Assembly (NCBI RefSeq): GCF_019703515.2
Contig: NC_059348.1
Coordinates: forward strand, 27,673,656-27,737,655
Direction of reading: 5' to 3'
Source: Myxocyprinus asiaticus
Taxonomy: Eukaryota > Chordata > Actinopteri > Cypriniformes > Catostomidae
DNA length: 64,000 nucleotides
The notes under the pieces were generated by a model. That model did not search any database and was not told where the DNA came from. It saw nothing but the letters and a program-made list of their open reading frames with translations. Position numbers and translations under genes: made by a program. Positions 1 to 11,194 of the stretch are shown here, in pieces (the first letter of the stretch is position 1; every line of letters starts with the position of its first letter).

Positions 1-201
1 CAGAAACCTTCAGCCATTCTATTGGAATCTGACATCGGAACAATAGTTTGGATTTTACCCCTTTTTACAAGATAATGGCCAAATATTTATATTTAACTGG
101 CTATGAATACATAGTTAGATTTACACAATCAGTTTTGCCAAGGAGGGCTCAGAGCATGCACGTTTTCATTCCAACTAAAAATAACAACAGATGAGAGTAT
201 A

Positions 202-752
202 TTAGGGGTGGGGGAAATCAATTCACATATGAATCGCAATTCTATCTTCTACCGATTCAAATAGATTCACAAATTTCAAAAATCTATTTTCTAAATGTTA
301 GTTAATAGTGTGATGTTAGAACAAAAAAGGCGGAAGTCAACTGAGAGAGCAGTGCAGCACCTGGACAGTTTAGAGAGCGCACACCTCACACTGTGAGCAG
401 GAAGTGCAGCAGCAGTGGAGTATCCACGAGCAATGGAGGAGGTAAAACAAATACATCCTGCCCCATTTACAGTGAGGGCAAGTGTTTGGACAAACTTTGG
501 ATTTTATTATCTCCAGGGGAAGAAGGAGCATGACAAGACTTATGCAATATGCAAGCTTTGTAAAGCAAAGGTGAAGTATGTTGGGAACACTACAAACATG
601 AGAACTCACATCAAACACTATCAACCAGAGATGAAAGACGCGAAAAAAAACCTCCAGTAGCAAACATCCCGAAAATCAAGAATCGATTTTGAATCGAATC
701 GTGACCCCAAGAATCGAATCGAATCGTGAGATTCCAAACGATTCCCACCCCT
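202..752. mobile_element. Non-autonomous hAT element with 8-bp target duplication
   Basis: The octamer AGAGTATA occurs at 194-201 and again at 753-760, exactly flanking a 551-bp segment. The segment begins TTAGGGGTGGGGG and ends ATTCCCACCCCT, so its termini are inverted repeats. Just inside both ends are repeated GAATCG-type stretches in opposite orientation. An 8-bp duplication together with short inverted ends is the hallmark of hAT transposons. The interior carries a BED-finger reading frame but no dimerisation or catalytic domain, so it is an internally deleted derivative. Confidence 0.8.
415..660 (+). pseudogene. BED zinc finger fragment of a hAT transposase (ZBED-like)
   Basis: The frame encodes 81 residues and ends in TAG. 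Residues about 21-70 look like a BED finger: an aromatic SVWTNFGF start, a Cys-x2-Cys pair in AICKLCKA, then NTTNMRTHIKH supplying the histidines. BED fingers bind DNA at the N-terminus of hAT transposases and in domesticated ZBED proteins. Nothing of the RNase H-like core or hAT C-terminal domain follows before the element ends 92 bp later. I read it as the surviving 5' exon of a dead transposon. It could still be translated as a small BED-only protein, but nothing here shows that. Confidence 0.65.
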
Positions 753-904
753 AGAGTATATATAATGCTCTCATCTATTTGAAAGTGTCACTGAAATCAG
801 CTGGTTTAATCTGTGGATGAAATGTGTGTTGTAAGCACTTGGTAGCTCATAGTTACCCATCCCTGCTGTATGTTCACAGGCCAATTTAAATGTAGCTCAC
901 TCAC

Positions 905-1721
905 GTTTCGCCATTGTTTTCCAGCAGGTAGGATACAAGGAGTCTTACAAGTAGCTTTCTCTGTTGGCTGGTGATAGATTGCACTTCATCCAAACTCTTT
1001 AATATTGATTTCCCCTCAAGAGTGCGTTCCAAAATCTGATGAACTGCCAATAAAAAATAGAATGAATCACAATCAAAGAGGGACATAACCTCTTTGCGAG
1101 GACTTTTTAAATAAACTCATCGCTAAATAAATTAAATATTTCAGTTTCATTAGCATTGCATTTTCATGTAGGTTTTCTTCATAGAAAGTCAATACTTACA
1201 AATGCTGGATAAAGTTGCAAAGTCACAGTGAGAGGATTTGTCGGTGTCTGTGTTGGTTCCACCATCCCCATCTCCACTGATTCTATTGAACTATGACTCT
1301 CTGCAGAACCTGGTGGGTTGCTGAAAATGGCAACCTAGAGAGTCATTGTTGGGAAGAATTAAAAAATCTTCAACAAGCAGTACACGATTGTCAGATGACC
1401 AGAACACAGAATCTTAAAAGACTCTGTATCTAAGTGCAACATATAAGCAATTGTCATTATCTCTGTAGGACTTCACTGCATACAGAGTGTGATGGTCAAG
1501 GAGAGAAGTCTGATCAACAGCAAACACATTAGTTGTTGCTGTTACAGCATAGGCAAAAAAAAAAAACAAACAAAAAAAAAAGACAACAACCAACAACTGC
1601 ATTTTACTCACGAGTTCCTTATGATGTTTCTGGAATTTGACACGCTGTCCTATTTTGGGAATGAGGCAGGCGATGGCACAGTCATCTACTTGAAGGAAAC
1701 TCTCCTCATCTACTTCCTGGT
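905..1721 (-). pseudogene. Three exon-like blocks of a SAM-like protein (partial gene or pseudogene)
   Basis: On the minus strand three open blocks have splice-like borders: 1612-1721 (after TTTCAG, before GTGAGT), 1200-1334 (after CTCTAG, before GTAAGT) and 905-1043 (after TTGGCAG, before GTGAGT). The first encodes a SAM-like tail, DDCAIACLIPKIGQRVKF followed by HKEL. The third encodes a helical segment with GKSILKSLDEV and RKLLVRLLVSYLLE. This resembles a family of uncharacterised fish proteins often named SAMD3-like, which I recognise only loosely. Block one joins block two in phase, but block two to block three does not, so either an exon is missed or the locus is decayed. Further exons would lie left of the window. 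Confidence 0.4.
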
Positions 1722-1730
1722 CTGAAATTC

Positions 1731-2990
1731 AAAAAGACAGTGGTGCGAGTAATCTAGAGGAATGCAACATGGCAAATTGAAGGTTATTTCCCAGCATTTT
1801 ATGAAACTGCTTTGAAAATGATCAAAAATTCCCCCTAGAACTCATTTCAAAAGGGCAAAAATGCCCTTTTAACGACTTATGCCCTGAGGCAGTTTTTGAA
1901 AAATGTCTGCCTTAAGTACATACCCAAAACTAAAGGCTTATTAATCATATTGAGTCAAATACTTGGTACCAACTAAAAGTAAACCTTTTAAATTTTCAAG
2001 AAAATGGGTTGGTCATCAAGTTTAGAGATTATGAAGGTAAACACTGTTGATAAAGCACCAAAAATAATTAGGCAAAAATTGTAATTTTTATCAAATAATT
2101 TATTCTGAAATATATTTTAGAGCTTCATTAAGTCAGCATCTTGGAGTAACTTTTAAAATACTGCCAAACACGTGAACTATAACTGCACAAAATTTTGTGA
2201 TGATCTAATGTAAAAAATCTAATAAAAAAAGGTAGAGCATTTAGCACTGTGGGTCACAGTCAAGTGTGGCCACCTTGTGGCGGCATACGGTATATAAATT
2301 CACATAACCCCAACCCATAGAATAAAATGCTCCAGCTTATATAAATTATTTGTTTAATTACCTAAACAATTTGAAAATTGGGGAAGGTTTAACGATATCA
2401 AAAATTGATAAGGCTTACTCTTTTAAATATGTTAAAACCCCTAAACATGTGGCTATAACGCAGTTCATATTGCATCATAGATGTAGCTAGATAAATAGTC
2501 AATTTTACTTTATGTCCCTTAATAGTAACATCTCAACATTATGTCTCAATAAAAATTAACTTAATTTTAAAAGTGTCTACCAGGCTGTCAATCTGCCATT
2601 CATTTAACCTGTCTTTTACAAAACTGTCCATCAGTGCCAGCCGCAAACTCAGTCACACACCTAGAATGAAATTGATTCGAATTTCACAAAACTGTGCTGA
2701 GTTTTTACAAGGACTTAACTTATTTTTTTTTTTTTTTTTTTTTTACAGGGTAACCTTAACTACAAATTTTTGACATTCTCCTATCTTCAGGAAAGGGCAT
2801 ATGCCAAAATAATAAACATATAACACCCTCTATCTTCCTGCCTACTCTACCCAATCTAGAGTACTACCTAATTTTGCATAAAAGAAAATACAATGAGTAT
2901 GCTAACTCCCTTGCTATTCAAAAACAATAAAAAAATTGAAAATAGTCAAAAATAAAAGGCTCCCCTTCCCTACCAATCTTTGTGTAGTGG
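1731..2990. other. AT-rich spacer, no gene seen
   Basis: I see no coding pattern. The stretch is strongly AT-rich and includes an uninterrupted T run at about 2722-2744. It lies immediately downstream of the endogenous retrovirus (minus orientation), where a 3' LTR would be expected, but I could not match it by eye to anything upstream of gag. Confidence 0.5.
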
Positions 2991-2995
2991 GATTT

Positions 2996-4814
2996 TTACA
3001 TTATTTCATCCAGTTCGTCCAGTCTAGGACCTATGGGGCATGCGCTGGTGACCCCAATGCCAATTCCAGATTGTTTTACAGACATATTGACCATCTGTTT
3101 GGCTGCAGCACTGGCCATCATTGATCTGAGGAGAGGCACAACACAACAAAACAACAGCACAAATATAGCTATAGCTACGGCTATTATTATTCCCATTTTA
3201 GTAAGCCATTCTCCCCAGGATCCAAATATCTTGTCAAACCAGTTTCAAATATGCTGGTCTCTTCCTGCATTTTCGGTCACCTCTTCCCTTAGACTTTTCA
3301 GCTTCTTCATTGCCTCAGTAAAGGATCCATCAGGAGCTGTATTATTTGGGATATAATTGCAACAGTCAGCTCCAAACATTAAACAAACTCCTCCTTTCTT
3401 CGCCAATAACCAATTTAGTGCCTGTCTATTTTGCCATGCCATTTTACTTGAAGGTCCTAGCTGTTCTCCTAAGGCCTTCAATGCTTCATCAGTGTAATTA
3501 ATGAATCTCTGCTGATTGTAGTAAATGTAATTAATCCATTCCGTATTCTTCTTATTAAGTGTTATCCATATGAATATAGACTCAAAGCCTGATTTTATTT
3601 CATTTTAAATTTATGTGGTATACCTCTTGGTTGACCAATCACATCTAAGTATTCATTGGGGTCTTTCTGATAAGCTCTTTTTACTCTATGTGTTTTCTGT
3701 ACAGTTTCTCTAGGTTCATTCAGGTTTTCAGATTCTTTTGGGTCCCAGTCTAACATCGTTATTTCTTGCATTAATCTTACTCTAGCACATATTCCTTTCC
3801 AACCTTTGGGTAATGTAGCCTCAATCATTTTCCTCCACAAATCCAAAAGTAGTCTGCTATGGCTGCCGTTTGTTTATCAAATGTACTTATCATAGGAAAA
3901 ACCAGAGTTTAGTTTTCACAATTTACAAGGCATCCTTTCCGAGTTGTATTCCAACATCTTGGGGCTTCTATTACTGTAAATATCTTAATTTATATTCTGA
4001 GTTTCCCAAAAATTCCAGACACTCGGTTGGGCAGAAAGGTGTTTTTTGTTTTTCAACACAATTTCGTGAATAATATTGGGCATAATGCATATAATCATAT
4101 TGATTGGGCACTACTGTAAGCTTTTTCAAAGGTGATGGTGAACATAACACACAATTAGACATTCCTGATTGTTTCGCTGTATACTCTGCCCACTTAAACC
4201 AATCTTTCTGATGTGCGTTCTCCAGCAATCATTTATTTTCCAATGATGGGTCAACTTCATAGTCTGTGTCATCATAAGATGTCTCTAATGGCAATTTTGT
4301 AATCTGGTATTCTGTATCATCATAAGGGGTCTTTGGTGGCAATTTTATAGACTGGTAGTCTGGACCACCATAAGGATCCTGATAGTCTGTATAGTCATAC
4401 GAGGTCTCTATAGACCTCTTTTTAATGTATTTATTTACTTGAGTACCATGTGTCGGATCAGTGGCATTATGGAGACCAAACAAGCATTCAGAAGTCGATT
4501 GAGGGAAACTCATCCTGACTTGGGTCTGGGGATTAGTCTCTTGGAGGCCTTGGGTCTGAGGTAACTGCTGCATCAGATGTACCAACATCAGTATCAATGT
4601 CAGAACCTCTCTCACCTTCCTGTTCTGTGTCCTCTGGCTGCGGTACATCCTCCTGCAGTTGTATTTCATTTCTTGCTTCAGCATGCTCAGTTGCCTTAAA
4701 ATGAGGTGCAACAGCGTTACTACTCTCTCCTTTCTGCTCTGTACTTCCTTCTCCTTGCTCTGCCATTTCTTGGTCATGGGCTTCAAGTTCTCTTTTAATT
4801 TCAGGGGGATCCAC
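2996..4814 (-). pseudogene. env: Retroviral env remnant (surface and transmembrane regions)
   Basis: The remnant lies in several frames: 4229-4814, 3971-4228, 3595-3846, 3245-3481 and 2996-3196. The 3245-3481 piece contains a Cys followed by six residues and two further Cys, the CX6CC arrangement of class I retroviral transmembrane subunits. The last piece is a hydrophobic stretch (GIIIAVAIAIFVLLFCCVV) fitting a membrane anchor with a short cytoplasmic tail. The 4229-4786 frame has a Tyr/Asp-rich tandem motif (SYDYTDYQDPYGG, PYDDTEYQ, SYDDTDYE). Stops and frame changes separate the pieces, so no full envelope protein is encoded. The order relative to integrase and the CX6CC motif are the basis for the call. 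Confidence 0.75.
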
Positions 4815-5068
4815 GTTTAAATGTTCCTGATCATCTTCTGCACTATCTATTTAGTCTTCTAAATAGAAGTCTTCTTGGTCTCAATGTGATTCAAATGATA
4901 CCACGTTGTGCTACCTTCCACCTGTACTGCTGTTGGGATTGCCCTTACTACAGTATAAGGTCCTTCCCTTCTGGGTTCATTGCATTTCCTCCTAAAAACT
5001 CTCAGGTATACTTGGTCTCCAGGAACTTTGGGACAGGGCACTTCTTCTTCTTCCCTGGGTCCCCTGCT

Positions 5069-6067
5069 CTATTCCTGTGAATAAATGTCTTCATGTATAG
5101 TAGTTAATTGTCTCATGTAAGCTCTTAATTCCATCTGCAGCTTATCTAGAGGTGGTCCTTCGTAAGGACCTCTTAAGTATGGTACTGGCATGGGTCTGCC
5201 TGTTAACATTTCATGCAGTGTTAGATTAGTGATTCTATTGGTTTGCATGCAGTAACTCATCAGTGCAAGAGGCAAAACATCAACCCAATTTGTGTCAGCA
5301 CAAATTTTATTTAGCTTGGCTTTGAGAGTTCCATTCACTCTTTCTACCATTCCCTGTGATTGTGGATGATAGACACACCCTAGTCTTTGTTTTATTCTTA
5401 GTTGCTGTAACACTGTTTTCACTGTTCTTTGAACAAATGCTGAGCCATTGTCAGAACTGATTTGAGATGGTATACCGAATCTTGGAATGACCTCTCAGGT
5501 CAAAAATTTGATCACAGTTTGGGCTCCCTGATCTGCTGATGGTACTGCTTCTACCCATCTGCTGAATCTGTCTATTATCACCAACATGTATCTTTTTCCT
5601 CTTACTGATTTTATCATGTCCATATAGTCCAATTAAACCAGATGTTTAAATGATCCTTCTGGAACTCGTATGTGACCTATTGGTGCAGATGTACTTTTAC
5701 TGACATTATTTTGGGCACAAATTTCACATTCAGCCAAATATTCATCTACCATTGCCTGTAGGTATGGGGAACAATATCCTTGTTGTTTTATTTTTCTAGT
5801 CACTCCCCCCCTTGCGCAATGGTCAAAACCATGCGCATCTGAGAATAGAATAGTAAGGAGTGATGTTGGAGCAATCATGCGGCCTTCATGTGAACGCCAT
5901 ATACCATTTGCATCTCTGCTTGCACCTCTTTGTTGCCATATCCTAAGTTCATAAGGGCCAGCCTGATGCTGCATACGAGCTATTTCATTCAACTGGGGTT
6001 GAGGTTGGATCAAAATTGAAGGTGCCATTCCTACTAATTGGCATCCTGAGGCCCTTTTGGCATACAA
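5069..6067 (-). pseudogene. pol: Retroviral integrase remnant
   Basis: The 5633-6067 frame holds an N-terminal zinc-binding part: FDHCARGG supplies a His and CEICAQNN the Cys pair, followed by the start of the core. The 5069-5422 frame contains the late core, YHPQSQGMVERVNGTLK, whose Glu is the third acid of the DDE triad. The region between them (5423-5632) reads in other frames and has lost continuity. The C-terminal segment has a GPYTVV motif in the short 4859-5041 frame, as in gamma-like integrases. The neighbours are RNase H upstream and env downstream. Confidence 0.8.
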
Positions 6068-6085
6068 GTCTGCAGCATTATTGAC

Positions 6086-6924
6086 TTAAATGACAAAGTC
6101 ATTGCCTTTTTTGTGTGCTTGACATTTGATGATAGCCAATTTCTTTGGATGCATCATAGCTGAGATGAGTTTGATTATTTGGTCACCATGTTGAATTGGT
6201 GTCCCATCACTCTTTTTGAACCCCCTTTGTTTCCAAACTGCTCCAAATAAATGGCACACTCCATGAGCATATGCAGAATCTGTATACATAGTAACAGTTT
6301 GATATTTAGCCAATTGACAAGCTTCAGTTAGTGCTTTTAATTCAGCATGGTTACTCACAATGCTTCAACAAAATTGGGATAAAACTATTGTCTTCCCTCT
6401 TGACAATAACATACCCAGCATGATTTCCCAGATGGTCTCTGAACATGATCATCTACAAAATAATCTGCCTCTGCATCAGTGATCGGTGTTGATTCTAGAT
6501 CTGGTCTTAAATGAGTAAACGCTAGAGAGTCTATTACACATTCATGAGGTGTTCCTTCCCCTTCTAGAGGAATGAAATTTGCTGGGTTTACTGTTGTGTA
6601 TCGCTTTATGGTGATGTCGGGGTAAGTTAGCAATGTTGAGTATGTCAAACACCAGGCTTGGGTCAAAACAAATCTGCCCTGTTCTAATAGTTCTGTTACT
6701 TTGTGATGAGTGTAGATTATGACTGGGTAGCCCATTGTCACAGTGGAAGCCTTGTCATAAGCAAAATATGCTGCTGCAAGTCCTTGATAACATGGCGGGT
6801 AGCCCTGTGCTACATTGTCCAATTTGGTACTATAATAAGCTATTGGTTTCTTTTTTCTTTCACTACAAGTTTCCGGCATTAACACTGCAGACACATGTCT
6901 ATCTTTCCTATCTGCTACATACAA
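6086..6924 (-). pseudogene. pol: Retroviral connection and RNase H domain remnant
   Basis: Two frames cover this part. The 6385-6924 frame matches the gamma-like connection subdomain (YSTKLDNVAQGYPPC, then LLTYPDITIKRY and NPANFIPLEGEG). The 6086-6358 frame carries RNase H motifs (NHAELKALTEAC, MYTDSAYAHGV). A break between them removes the start of the RNase H fold as a continuous frame. The domain normally digests the RNA strand during reverse transcription and sits between RT and integrase, as it does here. Confidence 0.78.
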
Positions 6925-7215
6925 ATGGAATGGTCTGGCATAGTCTGGGGTTGCCAGAGCTGGAGCTGTCTGTAACTCTTTTTTTCAGTGATTCAAAGGC
7001 TATTAATGCATCAGTGTTCCATGTTAGTTGTGCTCAGAGATTCTGATGACCTATCTGTTTCATCAGTGCCCTTAAGGGGGCTGTTTTGATAGCATAATCT
7101 TCTATCCAATCAGCACTAAAACCTATCATACCTAAAAGGTCATCATTTGTCCCACTGTTTGTGGTTGAGGCGCTTTACTTATGCCTTCCAATTGACTGGG
7201 TGATATAGCCTTAGT

Positions 7216-7962
7216 TTAATGCGCAATGATTCGTCCTAAATATTCTACCTGTGTTAGGCAGTATTGCGATTTCTCTTTAGAGACCTTGTGGCCTCCTTCA
7301 GCCAGTTTTGTGAGCACTGTAATGGAATCTTGATGACATTGTTCTAATGTTGTTGAGCAAATCAACAGATCATCCACACACTGTATCAGTGTGCTATCTA
7401 GTCTAAGATCTTCCAAATCAGTTTTCAACACTTGATTGAACACATGTGGTGAATGTTTGAATCCTTGGGGAATTCTGGTGTATGTATACTGTTTACCTTG
7501 ATAGATGAATGAAAAAAGGTGTCTGCTTTCCTCTGATAAAGGGATGCTGAAAAAAGCAGAACACAAGTCAATTACAGTAAAATTATTGGCAGCAGGAGGA
7601 ACATTAGTCAACTGTGTATGTGGATTTGGGACCTCTGCAGGCCAATCTTCCACTACTTCATTAACTGCTCTCAAATCATGCACTTAGCGCCATTTTGATT
7701 TGGCTGTCTGAGCAACTGGCAATATGGGTGTGTTACAATGGCTTGCTGTTTCAAACAATACCCCAGCTTTGATCAGCCCCTCAATAGTCTTTTTAATTCC
7801 TTCTACAGCCTCCTGTTGCAATGGATATTGTTGTTTTCTTGGTAGCTGCACTCCTGGTCTGAGTTTAATTCTAACTGGATTAGCAGATTTCACTAAACCT
7901 ACATCTGTGTCATGTTGAGACCACAACTCAGTTGGTATTTGGTCTTCCATCTCTAACATCAA
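7216..7962 (-). pseudogene. pol: Retroviral reverse transcriptase remnant
   Basis: Two adjoining frames (7684-7962 and 7216-7683) give the fingers and palm: QYPLQQEAVEGIKKTIE, then HDLRAVNEVV, FTVIDLCSAFFSIPLS, IPQGFKHSPHVFNQ and the active-site loop. That loop reads QCVDD, where this class usually has YVDD, so a Tyr-to-Cys change is likely. An in-frame stop divides the two pieces. The sequence continues toward the connection domain but breaks at 7216. Confidence 0.85.
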
Positions 7963-8376
7963 TTAAACTGTTTTTGAATCCAACTTCTTTTCTTTTTCTT
8001 TAATAGTCACCACCACCCTTGGGATGCCATAATGGTAACACAGAATTTTTAGGTATGTTTTGTCTGCTGATTCGAAAATTAAAGGATTCTCTGTTGCTTC
8101 CCACTTTTACCCTTCCACTCTCTACACCATTGGTCCTAAGTCTTTTGCCTTATTTCACTTACTTACCTATAAGGTAACATGTGAAGCTGAATCTGGCACT
8201 TGAAACCATTTTTCAATGAAACTACATTTCTCAATTTGCAGTGCTACTCCCTCTGGTCCTATAATTATGTATTGTGAGCTCAATGGAACTTCCTGTCCTT
8301 TTGTGTCATTCAACCATTTCTTTTCAAGCATTGGGTCTCTACCATGACCATATATTATGGTACAATGAAATTCAGT

Positions 8377-8881
8377 TTATGGCAAGCTTGGTTCACAAAG
8401 CTGCTCTTTGATATATTTTCCCCATTTGTTGATTGTTTCTTCTACATCTTTCCCTAAGTCTCCTAACCAATATATATTAGCGTGTGGCTCTTGGGGTTCT
8501 TGGAATTTTGTGACAGTCATCTGCTTAGTTCCCCTGCTGTCTGTGTATATTCCCTCTGGAGAGCATTTTACATATGGCATCCCTTCCTAACAAATTAACA
8601 GGTGTTTGTTCTGATATTAGAATGGGAATTTTTATTTCTGTGTCTTTTGCTTTGATGCTAACTGGAGCCGTCATTGGAATCAGCTGCGTAAGTCCCGAGA
8701 ATCCTACTGTCTTTACATATTTTCCAGACTTGGGGTGGTGAGAGACATAATTTGTACTTATACACATGAACGTTGCTCCAGTGTCTAGCATAACTGGTGT
8801 TGTCTTGCCCTCTATTTTAACCTGCAGCATAGGTTCTTGATCAGCATCAGATAATATCATTGGAAGCTGACCCCTCCCCAT
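8377..8881 (-). pseudogene. pro: Retroviral aspartic protease remnant
   Basis: The 8525-8881 frame encodes a retropepsin. VMLDTGATFMCI provides the DTG-type catalytic Asp and VNLLGRDAI is the conserved GRD segment near the end. The frame lies between the nucleocapsid region of gag and the RT, the usual place. The following short frame (8377-8580) probably continues the pro-RT junction in a shifted frame. Confidence 0.8.
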
Positions 8882-9027
8882 AGGATCCTCTGGGCAGCCC
8901 TAGTAGCCCTGATATGGTCCATGCCATGGATTTACTGGACCTGGTGCTTGAGTTTGGTATTCTTGCTGCCATGGATTATTGCCTGGACTTGGTGCTTGGT
9001 TATTTGCCATGGATTGGTAGGGCAGTC

Positions 9028-11019
9028 TCATCTGTTGTGTCCGGGCTGGTTACATTCCCAGCATACTCCTGGTGGGCCATTAGTTCTCTGCTGGCCATTG
9101 TTCTGTCTTCCTCTTCCTCCTTGTTGTTGTCTGTTCCAGGTTCTGTTGTTTGATTGTTCTGGTTTTATGTAGATTACAATTGGTGTTTGTGGTTGTGATG
9201 CATTTCCTGCTGTTGTCATTGCATTCTGAACAACAGGTGTCGGTGCTACTACTGTGGTATAAGCCGCAGGTACAGGCATGTTCACAGGAGCAATTACTGC
9301 TGATTGTTCCTCTCTCTGTCTTTTACTGCAGCATGAATCTTCTTTCTTTTGAAAGTCAGTTCTTCAGGTTGTAATTGTGTCAGCTTTCTTTGCAGTTCTC
9401 TCTCTTGGTTCTATAGTTTCAGCTCATTCTTCCTGTATTGTTCCACAGCATGAGCCACATGTTCACAAAACTCCTTTTGTGTCTTGGAGTTCAGTCCAAC
9501 CACATCTTCCAGCTTGGCCTTTACTGTAGGTGGCATGGCATCCACTATGGCAGTTCTGAACAATGCTGGCATTACTGGATCTCCTTCTGGGTCTCTTTCC
9601 AGTTCTTGTTTCCATCTTCTCAGTTGTTTCTGGATGTAGGTGGTAGGATTCTCTGTTTCACCTATTGGTTCTCCTTTCAGGGATTTTGGATCCATCTGTG
9701 TTGGGTATTCATTTCTTAATGCAGACCATACCCCAGCATGATACCTGTCAAATGAGATCCCATCCATTCTTGGATTATCAATTTCTTGGTGTAGATTTAC
9801 TATTCCAAGGATCTCATTCATCTTGAATCCTCCCAGACACTTAGCCAGTAGTGCCTTGATATCTCCAATTGCCAGCAAATTGCCCATTGTTTCTTCTTCC
9901 ACCATTATGATCCATTTTCCAGCTTCCTCATGGATGCCTGGAAGGTGGCTATCAATCCATCAAGATCTTGATTGGCCCATGGCACATACTGTCCTTGTGT
10001 TCCCTCGATCAAAATCGGACACTGTGCTGGGTATTCACTGGGTAGATGCATGCCGCTTGTGTATTCACTGGGTAGATGCATGCTGCTTGGGTATTCACTG
10101 GGTAGATGCATGCTGCTTGTGGACCTTATCAATCTGCCCCCTCCACCTCGTCTTCAGAATGGTTTCTCCTTCGCACGTCCTCAAGGAGTAGTTTGCCTTA
10201 AACATGTTTATATTCTCTCTTAGGGCTGTTCAGGTGTGCGCTTCCCTTTTAGCGTCTGCCTCTTTCTCAAGATTCTATTCTCACCAGGTCTCTTCTCAGT
10301 GCTTGCTCCTCTCTTGATATTCGTTCCCCAGTCTCTATTACATTTTGCTCCGGTTCCTGCATCACTTCTGTTATGTTTCTCTTAGGTGTGAATATTTCCT
10401 CTGACATTTCCCCACATTCTTTTTCTTGTCTATTATTCATCTCTTCTAGTGCTTGTGATACATTCTCATTGCATCCAAACTTTCTGTGCCTTTATATGCT
10501 TTCCTTTTTCTTTTCCCCCTCCTTTTTTCTGTTTCTGACTCTTCCCTGTAATTTGACACCTCACTTTCCCCTTCATCATTCCTTTTGTGTGCATCATCCT
10601 CTATTTCTACTTTACCTCTTACCTCTACTGTTCCCAATATGACAGGCATCTGCTTCCCAGATGGGTCAAAAGGTGGTGCATAGGGAGGCGGTCTCTGTTT
10701 TTTCTTCAGTTTTAATATTCAATAGTCTTTTTGCCTGTCTCTCAATTTTTAGTAATTTTATCCCATGGTTTTTGAATAAATTCAGTACCTCTTGTTCTTT
10801 TTCCCTTTTTTCTTCCCTTTTCCTGCCCTTATCTTCAACCTTATGATTTTTTATCAATGCTTCCATTTCTCTACACATAGCCACATCTAATGTTCCCTCT
10901 GCTGGCCATTTTGTGTTTAGACTTTTTGTTCTTTTCTCCCACTTTTTAGAAAATTCTCTTATGATGTTTCTACATATTGGGTATTCTGACCCCAGCAGCT
11001 CTACAGGTGTTGATGCCAT
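9028..11019 (-). pseudogene. gag: Retroviral gag remnant
   Basis: Gag starts at the ATG at 11019 with a 117-residue matrix-like, Lys/Glu-rich frame (to 10666). It continues in other frames through 10446-10649 and 9905-10132. It then has a capsid-like frame (9411-9905) containing ENPTTYIQKQLRRWKQEL and EFCEHVAHAVEQY. A nucleocapsid piece ends in one zinc knuckle (VCWECNQPGHNR), where a TGA stop falls between the His and the last Cys. The ATG is the first one after a roughly 175-bp leader without long frames. The central part contains an in-frame 30-bp triplicate repeat. Confidence 0.75.
10031..10120. repeat. Three tandem 30-bp units inside gag
   Basis: Units at 10031-10060, 10061-10090 and 10091-10120 each start GTATTCACTGGGTAGATGCA and differ only at a few positions. 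Because 30 is a multiple of three, the repeat adds ten residues per unit (SEYPSSMHLP-like) without shifting the gag frame. Confidence 0.9.
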
Positions 11020-11194
11020 TGTTATTCAAACTTGTTATCACAGTGTGTTTTATGCTTTTTAATGTACCTCTCTAACCTCAGCTCACATCTGTTCTTAACT
11101 AGTCTTCACCAGGCTGGTCAGATGAGGATCACTATAAGAACCCGACCCCTGACTTCCCCTGGGCTTTTGCTAGGTTGAGGATTTGTCACAATTT

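Noticed and set aside
2000..2990. 3' LTR of the endogenous retrovirus
   Set aside because: I could not match this AT-rich stretch to any sequence upstream of gag; calling it an LTR would be a guess.
3033..3356. Plus-strand 107-residue ORF
   Set aside because: It is the shadow of the retroviral env transmembrane region on the minus strand.
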